Source: an uncultured Spartobacteria bacterium (lineage in GTDB: Bacteria > Verrucomicrobiota > Verrucomicrobiia > Chthoniobacterales > Terrimicrobiaceae). Taken from it: a stretch of DNA of 5,139 nucleotides. Both the position numbers and the translations under genes were made by a program. Below the pieces are notes generated by a model, which was not told where the DNA came from, searched no databases, and saw only the letters and a program-made list of their open reading frames with translations. The stretch's first letter is position 1; every line of letters begins with the position of its first letter. Location of the stretch: the NCBI GenBank assembly GCA_903915315.1, contig CAIWSO010000115.1, positions 1 through 5,139 on the forward strand. The letters are read 5' to 3'. Shown here in pieces: positions 1-5,139 of this stretch.

Positions 1-833
1 CGGTGGATGCTTTGAATTCTCCCGATCCTGTTCGGCGGGAGTTTTTGGGGCATGAACGCTTGCTGAAGACGCTCTATGGTGCGGTGAAGCCCGATCCAGC
101 GGCGATCGAATTTGCGCCCCGCATAGCCCTCATGGCCGAGTTGGCTTTAAGGATCAAACAAAAGATCAGCCCGGAACCGACCAATATAACGGGCATTTTG
201 AATGAAATTTCAGCGGTTCTGGATGCGTCGATTTCTGGAGTTGAAATGTCCTCAATGCCGTCAGCATCCATCGACCTCTCTAAGATAGACTTTGAGGCGC
301 TTGCTCAACGATTCAAGCAAACCAACCACAAAAACACCGAACTCGAGGCCTTGAAGGCAGCAATACGCTCCCGATTGGAGCGCCTCATTCGCATCAATAA
401 GACTCGGGCGAATTTTGCCGAAAAATTTGAGGAATTGATCGAGAGTTACAATGCCGGAAGTCGAAATATCGAGGAATTGTTCGAGGAGTTGCTGAAACTC
501 AGCCGAAGCCTCTCCGAGGAGCAAACTCGCCATGTTCGGGAAAATATGACCGAGGAGGAATTGGTCATTTTCGATATCCTTACCCGCCCCGCCCCGACAT
601 TGAGTTCGGAGGAAAGAGGCGAGGTCAAGAAAGTCGCGCGTGAGCTGCTGGAGCGGGTGAAAAATTTACTGGTTATTGATTGGCGACGCCGACAGAACTC
701 CCGTGCCCGAGTGGAAGATGCCATCAAGGATGTCCTGGATACCGGTCTCCCCCGCGCCTACGACAAAGCTCTCTACGAGGAAAAATGCTCGGCTCTTTTT
801 GAGCATGTTTACGAAAGTTACTCGGCTGCCTGA
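1..833 (+). CDS. hsdR: Type I restriction enzyme R subunit, C-terminal part (cut by left window edge)
   Basis: HsdR is the motor and nuclease subunit of type I restriction-modification complexes; it works with HsdM and HsdS to translocate and cut unmodified foreign DNA in the cytoplasm. About 276 residues are visible, in the frame whose first full codon is at base 3, ending with TGA at 831-833. The last 85 residues match the conserved C-terminal helical domain of EcoR124-like/DUF3387 R subunits as I remember it: LTRPAPTLSSEER, then VKKVARELLERVK, IDWRRRQNSRA, the VLDTGLPRAYDKALYEEKC block and a final HVYESY. The rest is charged and helical. The PD-ExK nuclease and the helicase motor would lie left of the window, so activity cannot be judged. 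The GTG at base 3 is an internal valine codon, not a start. The gene converges on tRNA-His; hsdM and hsdS are not in view. The family call is confident; intactness is unknown. Confidence 0.88.
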   Translation, partial: VDALNSPDPVRREFLGHERLLKTLYGAVKPDPAAIEFAPRIALMAELALRIKQKISPEPTNITGILNEISAVLDASISGVEMSSMPSASIDLSKIDFEALAQRFKQTNHKNTELEALKAAIRSRLERLIRINKTRANFAEKFEELIESYNAGSRNIEELFEELLKLSRSLSEEQTRHVRENMTEEELVIFDILTRPAPTLSSEERGEVKKVARELLERVKNLLVIDWRRRQNSRARVEDAIKDVLDTGLPRAYDKALYEEKCSALFEHVYESYSAA

Positions 834-856
834 GTGGCTTTCAGTGAAATAAAAAA

Positions 857-932
857 TGGGGTGATCGACGGGACTCGAACCCGCAACAACCAGGACCACA
901 ACCTGGAGCTCTGCCATTGAGCTACGACCACC
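857..932 (-). tRNA. tRNA-His (anticodon GTG)
   Basis: Read on the - strand, the sequence folds into a full cloverleaf. It has a 7-pair acceptor stem (GTGGTCG with CGATCAC, one G-T pair), a D stem GCTC/GAGC, and an anticodon stem CCAGG/CCTGG around the loop TTGTGGT with anticodon GTG. The T arm is GCGGG-TTCGAGT-CCCGT. The histidine identity marks are present: an extra G at -1 (base 932) opposite discriminator C73 (base 860). The CCA end is encoded (857-859). A run of six T on the - strand (856-851) follows at once and may help end transcription. aroD ends 35 bases upstream on the same strand, so read-through from aroD is possible; no clear separate promoter is seen. The 3' end faces hsdR. Confidence 0.97.
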
Positions 933-967
933 ATTTATTTCCCAGCTACGAGGAGCTGAGGACGCCT

Positions 968-1666
968 TTATTTCGATGCTTTGGGTTTATTTGTCAACGT
1001 CGTTTTTGCGATCAGGGTGCGGAGTTCGGCGGTTGACCACTGGCCGTGGACATTCGGACGGTGCAGCCAACCGTAGTTGAGCGCCGACCCGCAATTCGCG
1101 AATAGGAGTCGAGAGCTCATTCCCAGCGGGCCCATGCCCATGATCGCGAGAGGCAAGGGGGTGGCGTTCCAAAGATCCAGAAGACGCGACACATCCTTCG
1201 GTGTGGTGGTGCGAGTGGCGATTTTGACCACGTTGGCTCCAGCGTCATTCGCTCGACGGATGACATCTCGCAGGCGTGATGTTTCTGGAGTTTTTTCGAA
1301 GTCATGAAAGGAAGCGATGATGCCGATGCCGTTCTTCTGAGCGCAAGCGGCGACGTCCGACAGACCCGCCAGCGAGCGCACTTCGATATCCACGAGCGAG
1401 GCTGATGGAAGCAGGCTGAAAAGAAGTTCCCGTCTGCGAGCCTGCGGAAGGGCATTTTTACCACCCTCGAGTGGATGGCGGGCGGTGATGATCCAGGGGA
1501 TTGGCGATTTAGGGATTTTTTCTCCGAGAAAATCGGCTCGCCATTCCAAGTAATCCACCCCGCTTTTAGGAAGACGTTTCGCCGCACTTGCGGCCTCGGG
1601 TGAATCGACGATTCCGACGATCGCGCAAGCGTTGCGGTCCTTGAGGTTCACTTTTTTCCCCTTCAT
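968..1666 (-). CDS. aroD: 3-dehydroquinate dehydratase, type I
   Basis: This 232-residue cytoplasmic enzyme converts 3-dehydroquinate to 3-dehydroshikimate, the third step of the shikimate pathway to aromatic amino acids, through a Schiff base. The type I (beta/alpha)8 family signature is clear. EWRADF (E41, R43) matches E46/R48 of E. coli AroD, TARHPLEGG holds the R82 equivalent (R63), and ASFHDF holds catalytic H121 (E. coli H143). VVKIA holds the Schiff-base lysine K148 (E. coli K170); the His-Lys spacing of 27 is identical. The MGPLGMSSRL segment gives R186 (R213) and HGQ gives Q209 (Q236), with spacing 23 as in E. coli. The usual Ser in the closing-loop SAPGQ motif is Asn here (NVHGQ, N205). 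The protein is about 20 residues shorter than E. coli AroD. The ATG at 1666-1664 is chosen because the VGIV strand begins at residue 17; a weak AGGGA lies just upstream. Neighbours are tRNA-His downstream and divergent yajC upstream; no other shikimate gene is nearby. Confidence 0.95.
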   Translation of the reverse strand: MKGKKVNLKDRNACAIVGIVDSPEAASAAKRLPKSGVDYLEWRADFLGEKIPKSPIPWIITARHPLEGGKNALPQARRRELLFSLLPSASLVDIEVRSLAGLSDVAACAQKNGIGIIASFHDFEKTPETSRLRDVIRRANDAGANVVKIATRTTTPKDVSRLLDLWNATPLPLAIMGMGPLGMSSRLLFANCGSALNYGWLHRPNVHGQWSTAELRTLIAKTTLTNKPKASK

Positions 1667-1793
1667 TTCCCTATCTCACTACACAACTCCGGTGGTAAAA
1701 GAAAGGAGCGAAAGCGGGTGGTGCAATTTCCGCTTCAATCACTCAATCGCTCTTGCCAAGGGGTTCAGCTTTTATATCCTGCTGACCTCTTAT
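1667..1793. promoter_or_regulatory. Divergent intergenic region between aroD and yajC, with a possible yajC promoter
   Basis: This 127-base gap must hold the start signals for aroD (leftward) and yajC (rightward). For yajC, TTGCCA at 1753-1758 and TATCCT at 1775-1780, 16 bases apart, resemble a sigma-70 promoter. An alternative -10 element is TTATAT at 1772-1777. Either would start transcription only a few bases ahead of the yajC ATG, giving a very short or almost absent leader. This fits the lack of a Shine-Dalgarno sequence there. No convincing promoter was picked for aroD. The match is by eye and weak. Confidence 0.3.
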
Positions 1794-2123
1794 ATGAAAT
1801 TTGCGACCTTATTATTCCTTGCACAAGCAGCGCCCGCCGAGCAACCGAACCCACTCATCTCGATGGCGCCCTTGGTTTTTATTTTTGTTATCTTTTACTT
1901 TCTCCTCATCCGTCCTCAGCAAAAGAAGGCGAAGGAACATTCCAAACTCGTGGAATCCATCAAAACCGGCGATCAAGTCGTCACGAATGCCGGAATCCAC
2001 GGTGTCGTCGCCAACGTGAAGGACAAAACGCTCATTATTAAAATCGCTGACAACGTGAAGGTCGAGTTTGACCGCGCTGCCGTGGCTGCTGTGCTCAAAC
2101 CTGCGGACGCTCCCGCTGCCTAA
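1794..2123 (+). CDS. yajC: Sec translocon accessory subunit YajC
   Basis: YajC is a small single-span inner-membrane protein that associates with SecDF and the SecYEG channel. The 109-residue product has the family layout. A short N-terminal stretch is followed by one hydrophobic segment at about residues 24-39 (MAPLVFIFVIFYFLLI) and the diagnostic RPQQKK at the membrane exit (40-45). A small cytoplasmic domain follows, with KTGDQVVTNAGIHGVV and KVEFDRAAV. The length is typical for the family. The first segment MKFATLLFLAQAA is mildly hydrophobic and could be part of a signal-like or second membrane region, as in some YajC proteins. The ATG at 1794 is chosen because it gives the normal length; the frame stays open upstream into the aroD antisense region, but no better start is seen. 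No Shine-Dalgarno sequence precedes it. It lies 51 bases ahead of secDF on the same strand, almost certainly co-transcribed; tgt, a frequent upstream partner in other bacteria, is absent. Confidence 0.95.
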   Translation: MKFATLLFLAQAAPAEQPNPLISMAPLVFIFVIFYFLLIRPQQKKAKEHSKLVESIKTGDQVVTNAGIHGVVANVKDKTLIIKIADNVKVEFDRAAVAAVLKPADAPAA

Positions 2124-2139
2124 TTTTCCCATAAATCCT

Positions 2140-2157
2140 GGCGACTGCTCAGTCGCC
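2140..2157. repeat. Perfect inverted repeat (hairpin or dyad) between yajC and secDF
   Basis: GGCGACTG (2140-2147) and CAGTCGCC (2150-2157) are exact reverse complements separated by CT. As RNA this gives at least a 7-pair, GC-rich stem with a GCUC loop. It starts 16 bases after the yajC stop and ends 17 bases before the secDF ATG. No T-run follows (TTAAATAA comes next), so it is not a standard intrinsic terminator. It could protect or partly attenuate the message, shape access to the secDF start, or be a protein-binding dyad in DNA. The symmetry is certain; the role is not known. Confidence 0.6.
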
Positions 2158-2174
2158 TTAAATAACACTACAAG

Positions 2175-4481
2175 ATGACGCCTGCTCTCACATTGACTTT
2201 TGGACTGCTTTTGCTGGTTCTTTTCGGTTGGTATTTCGCCAGTGATCTGTCTTCTCGTAAACGGTGGCTGGGTTTGATTCTGACGTTGTTATTGACGGCA
2301 TTCTGTGTGGAGCAAATCGTCCCGCCGACCAAGAAAATCCGCCTCGGTCTAGACCTGCAGGGTGGCACGTCTTTCCTTGTTCGTCTTGTTCCGCAGACCG
2401 ATACTGGCATCACCCCCGACCTGCTCGAGCAGGCGGTGGAAGTCATTCGTAAGCGTATCGACCAATATGGGGTGAGTGAACCCGTCATTACGCCTCAAGG
2501 GAAAGATCGTATCTTGGTGCAGATCGCCGGATTGGACACGAAACAAATCGAGGAGGCCAAATCCCAACTTCAGCGTGTGGCCAAGCTGGAGTTTTCCATT
2601 GTCGATGACGGTGGGCAATCCCATGTCCAGCGAATCCAGACTGGTGAGGAAGTCATGGACCCTTCCTATGTCCTCAAGTCCTATAAGCTCTCAAAAGAGT
2701 CCAAGGAGGAATCGCAGATTCTCGTCAAGCGTCGTGCGGCGATGACGGGTGAATATGTAACAAAGGCCTTCGCCTACTTTGATCAGCAAGGGTATGGGGT
2801 TTCGCTCACCCTTAATTCCGAAGGGGCCAAGATTTTTGATGAGGTGGCGCGGCAAAATAAAGGCCGCCAGATGGCGATCCTTCTTGATGGCGAGGTGATC
2901 TCAGCGCCCGTTCTTCAGACAGATCATTTTGGTGGACGTGCTCAAATCACTGGAAACTTCAGTGACAAGGAAGCCCGTGATTTGGCCAGCGCCTTGGAGA
3001 ATCCGCTTCGTGTTCCTGTTCAAATCGAGGAAACACGGAGTGTGTCACCTACGCTTGGCTCGGATTCGATCCGGAGCGGCGTGCTCGCTGGTGTTTCCGG
3101 TCTGGCGCTCGTGATGGCTTTTACGTTTCTTTACTATCGATTTGCCGGTTTGGTCGCGATCGTTGGACTCTTGATCAACATCGCACTCCTACTTGGGGCG
3201 ATGGCGATGTTCAACTTCACCCTCACTTTGCCAGGTATCGCAGGCATTATTTTGACCATCGGCATGGCGGTCGATGCAAACGTGCTTATTTTTGAGAGGT
3301 TGCGTGAAGAAATGGCGGCGGGAAAATCTCTGCCCACCGCTCTCGCTGGCGCTTACGACAAAGCATTCAGTGCCATTTTCGACGCGAACGCTACGACGCT
3401 CATTACCGCATTGATCCTTTTCTGGCAGGCGAGCGGATCGGTGAAGGGGTTTGCGGTGACACTCACGCTCGGCATCATCGCCTCAATGTTCTCCGCGCTT
3501 CTCTTTACAAGAACCGCCTTCCGCTGGTTGGTGGAAAAGGGTGGCCTGAAATCGCTTCGCATGCTCGACCTTGTCACCGACAAAAAATTCGACTTCCTTG
3601 GAAAGCGCAAGTGGGCGCTGATTTTTTCAATTCTAATGATCGGGGGATCGATTGCGATCTTTGCGGTTCGTGGAGAGAAAAATTTCGGCATCGACTTTCG
3701 TGGCGGTGATCTTTTGATCGTCGATTCCGCCAAGCCGATCACTGTCCCAGAGGCTCGATCCGCTATCAATGATTCGGGTGTCGTGATCCAGTTTGAACGC
3801 GAGGGCACGAAAGAAGTCCTCACGTTCCGAAGTGCGCAAGGAACTTCCGATGTCTTGCTCAAGCAACTGCAGACTTCATTTCCAGACCGCGGATTGGTTT
3901 CCATCGGTCAAGATACCGTAGGACCTCAGATCGGTATGGAGTTTGCCAAGTCGTCGCTCATTGCTCTGGGCTTGGGAATGGTTGGCATCTTTTTGTATGT
4001 CACGCTTCAGTTTGAGTTTTCCTTCGCGCTCGGGGCCGTGGTGGCCTTGCTTCACGATATCATTATCACCATCGGCGTTTTCGCTCTTATTGGAGGTGAG
4101 TTGTCCTTGGTCATGGTGGGTGCCATTCTGACGATTGCAGGTTACTCGATCAACGACACGATTGTCGTATTTGATCGCATTCGTGAAGGCCTCAAGAATG
4201 GAGAGAGGGGTTCGATCCAGACCATTATGAATATCAGCATCAATGAGACACTCGGTCGTACTTTGCTGACGGGCGGTACCACGCTTCTCTCGGTGGGTGC
4301 GCTTTATTTCTTCGGTGGAACAGTCCTGCGCGATTTCTCGTTTGCCATTCTCGTTGGTATTCTCGTTGGCACCTATTCCTCCGTCTATGTGGCTTCACCG
4401 GTCGTTCTTTGGTCCTCCAAGCTTCGCGGAAAGAGCGTTCGACGCGAGGTTCTCGAGACCGAGGCACTCAAAAAAGCTTAA
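2175..4481 (+). CDS. secDF: Protein translocase subunit SecDF (fused SecD-SecF)
   Basis: SecDF is an RND-family inner-membrane protein that uses the proton gradient to complete export of preproteins through SecYEG. The 768 residues carry SecD then SecF. The SecD half has LGLDLQGGTSFLV (57-69), the periplasmic P1 domain to about 300 with LENPLRVPV (274-282), and five membrane segments between about 302 and 447. GMAVDANVLIFERLREE (363-379) includes D367, in the position of the proton-relay aspartate. The SecF half has FDFLGKRKW (472-480), FGIDFRGGD (504-512), P4 domain, VGPQIG (582-587) and the last five membrane segments. SINDTIVVFDRIRE (658-671) holds D661, and LGRTLL holds R695, 34 residues later, the same spacing as D637/R671 of Thermus SecDF. 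Two hydrophobic segments (5-22 and 31-47) precede the first SecD motif where one is usual. No Shine-Dalgarno sequence is seen before the ATG. The coding frame is intact and yajC lies upstream. Confidence 0.97.
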   Translation: MTPALTLTFGLLLLVLFGWYFASDLSSRKRWLGLILTLLLTAFCVEQIVPPTKKIRLGLDLQGGTSFLVRLVPQTDTGITPDLLEQAVEVIRKRIDQYGVSEPVITPQGKDRILVQIAGLDTKQIEEAKSQLQRVAKLEFSIVDDGGQSHVQRIQTGEEVMDPSYVLKSYKLSKESKEESQILVKRRAAMTGEYVTKAFAYFDQQGYGVSLTLNSEGAKIFDEVARQNKGRQMAILLDGEVISAPVLQTDHFGGRAQITGNFSDKEARDLASALENPLRVPVQIEETRSVSPTLGSDSIRSGVLAGVSGLALVMAFTFLYYRFAGLVAIVGLLINIALLLGAMAMFNFTLTLPGIAGIILTIGMAVDANVLIFERLREEMAAGKSLPTALAGAYDKAFSAIFDANATTLITALILFWQASGSVKGFAVTLTLGIIASMFSALLFTRTAFRWLVEKGGLKSLRMLDLVTDKKFDFLGKRKWALIFSILMIGGSIAIFAVRGEKNFGIDFRGGDLLIVDSAKPITVPEARSAINDSGVVIQFEREGTKEVLTFRSAQGTSDVLLKQLQTSFPDRGLVSIGQDTVGPQIGMEFAKSSLIALGLGMVGIFLYVTLQFEFSFALGAVVALLHDIIITIGVFALIGGELSLVMVGAILTIAGYSINDTIVVFDRIREGLKNGERGSIQTIMNISINETLGRTLLTGGTTLLSVGALYFFGGTVLRDFSFAILVGILVGTYSSVYVASPVVLWSSKLRGKSVRREVLETEALKKA

Positions 4482-4493
4482 GTGCGCTTTGCG

Positions 4494-4503
4494 ATGGCGC
4501 CAT
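4494..4503. repeat. 10-base palindrome in the secDF / phosphatase convergent gap
   Basis: ATGGCGCCAT is a perfect palindrome in the 28-base gap between the secDF stop and the end of the phosphatase remnant. It is flanked by AGTG (4481-4484) and CACT (4507-4510), which are also complementary. A stem-loop here could act as a weak terminator for the two converging genes, but the usual T-run is missing, and such a short palindrome could occur by chance. Confidence 0.25.
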
Positions 4504-4509
4504 TTCCAC

Positions 4510-4917
4510 TCAACAGCGAGGGCATTGAACCTCGATGATGAGAGCGGTTGTATTGTCTCTTCCTGAACTATCCGCTGCGGACTTGACGAGTTGGCGGGCG
4601 GGTTCCTCGGTGGGGGCATGGAGGATCTCTTCGAGGTAGGAGTTGTAAGGGCCGTCGGTGACGCCGTCCGTGCAAAGCAAAAAACGGTCGCCGTCATGAT
4701 GGATGAAATGCTGTTCACCATCGCGCGCGATTTCACCCCGCTTCGCCCAGGAAGAACTGAACCCCGCGTCCAAAAACGCCGCCCAAAGAACCACCGCTTG
4801 ATGACAAGTCCCCGTAAAGAAATCGGGCCTCTCCCTCACCGAAAAGTGGGCGTCGAAAACCGTCTCAAAACCTCCCGCCCAGCCATGGAGAGTCGGCGCG
4901 CCGTTGCCGACTTTTCT
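4510..4917 (-). pseudogene. PP2C-type protein phosphatase remnant, C-terminal part
   Basis: PP2C enzymes remove phosphate from serine and threonine using two metal ions held by aspartates. The end of this frame carries the two C-terminal hallmarks: GDRFLLCTDGVTDG, containing a metal-binding-type Asp (D58, counted from the GTG at 4839), and SSGRDNTTALIIEV (D95 in the DN motif). The spacing between them (37 residues) suits the family. Upstream of these, the frame runs only to a TGA at 4918-4920. It lacks the family's first Asp motif, the ADGMGG-type loop and the GDSR strand. The segment WAKRGEIARDGEQ may be a worn remnant of the usual RGEI helix, with the normal 25-30 residues after it missing. 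The only usable start is the GTG at 4839, which would give 109 residues, under half of a normal catalytic domain. A decayed gene is the best reading; sequence error alone would not explain the missing motifs. It converges on secDF. Confidence 0.62.
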
Positions 4918-5139
4918 TCAGACAGTGAATAAAAACTGGTGGGGTCGTTTCGCCGAATCGACCCACTTGAGCGGCATAGCCGCCCCCGTCTACGCGGAAT
5001 GCCGCGGAATCTTGGTGCATCTCGGCGATCTGCCCCTACCTTGGCTCCCCTTTCCGATTTTCCACTCCCCACTGAAAACTCTGCCGACTCGCCCCTCTGC
5101 TCGCCTAAAGCCTTACGAACTGAAGACTTCTTTCCTCTC
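4918..5139 (-). other. Region upstream of the phosphatase remnant; possible scattered N-terminal fragments
   Basis: No complete gene is seen. On the - strand one frame stays open from the right edge down to 4836, but its product is Arg/Ser-rich and does not look like a folded protein. Two short stretches faintly recall PP2C N-termini. In a second frame QIAEMHQDSAAFRVD (5032-4988) resembles the VxxxNxDS metal motif; it would join the SERGAKVG stretch of the open frame by a one-base shift at the GGGG run 5033-5036. In the third frame a peptide beginning MPLKWVDSAKRPHQ (from 4977) ends at the TGA 4918-4920. They are in different frames and cannot both be the true start. The distance from HQDS to CTDG is about 350 bases, against roughly 500 or more in intact genes, so a deletion is also implied. 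This is weak evidence by eye. Confidence 0.3.

Noticed and set aside
3..5. GTG as start of a stand-alone 276-residue protein
   Set aside because: The sequence is the C-terminal part of HsdR, no ribosome site can be seen with two bases of upstream sequence, and a gene cut by the window edge explains it better.
834..856. Terminator for hsdR in the gap before the tRNA
   Set aside because: Only a 4-base pairing (CTGA/TCAG) is visible and the A-rich tail on this strand is not a T-run; the T-run belongs to the opposite strand after the tRNA.
943..958. Small inverted repeat CAGCT/AGCTG between aroD and tRNA-His
   Set aside because: Only five pairs and no T-run on either strand, so not supported as a terminator or processing site.
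1632..1793. In-frame upstream extension of yajC
   Set aside because: The frame is open for 54 codons, but it overlaps the start of aroD and gives a non-YajC N-terminus; the ATG at 1794 gives the normal family length.
2168..4467. Several open frames antisense to secDF
   Set aside because: They lie opposite a well conserved, intact coding frame, have no motifs and are typical shadow frames.
4591..4932. + strand open frame opposite the phosphatase remnant
   Set aside because: It mirrors the - strand coding bias of the phosphatase end, has no recognisable motif and no start signal.
4836..5138. Long open frame on the - strand reaching the right edge, as a separate gene
   Set aside because: Its translation is Arg/Ser-rich with no motif or hydrophobic core and it overlaps the phosphatase remnant in another frame; more likely a by-product of base composition, with at most a short N-terminal fragment at its right end.

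Overview
The window reads as a bacterial chromosome segment, most likely from Verrucomicrobiota or a relative in the PVC group. The best clues are a single-chain SecDF (768 residues, SecD and SecF fused) directly after yajC, an extra hydrophobic segment ahead of the usual SecD start, a type I 3-dehydroquinate dehydratase, and start codons with little or no Shine-Dalgarno sequence. Base composition is moderate, judged by eye at slightly above half G+C. The phylum is an inference from gene form and from memory of related proteins; no marker gene here settles it.

Left part (1-932): the C-terminal end of a type I restriction enzyme R subunit (HsdR) enters from the left edge on the + strand and stops at 833. 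It converges on a complete tRNA-His(GTG) gene on the - strand, whose 3' end (encoded CCA) lies 23 bases from the hsdR stop. A restriction gene abutting a tRNA 3' end is a common island-edge arrangement, but no flanking repeat can be seen here.

Middle (968-4481): aroD (type I 3-dehydroquinate dehydratase, shikimate pathway) runs on the - strand toward the tRNA. A 127-base gap separates it from the divergent yajC-secDF pair on the + strand. YajC and SecDF are the accessory membrane subunits of the Sec translocon, and SecDF uses the proton gradient to help pull exported proteins across the membrane. The 51-base gap between them carries a perfect 8-base inverted repeat just ahead of the secDF start.

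Right part (4482-5139): convergent with secDF lies the C-terminal end of a PP2C-type protein phosphatase on the - strand. Its C-terminal motifs are clear, but the frame is closed by a stop at 4918-4920, and the central and N-terminal catalytic motifs are missing or scattered across frames. It looks like a decayed or truncated gene.

The core genes are ordinary housekeeping functions. I see no CRISPR array, insertion sequence or clear new system. The points most worth checking are the broken phosphatase, the SecDF extra membrane segment, the yajC-secDF hairpin and the hsdR/tRNA boundary.
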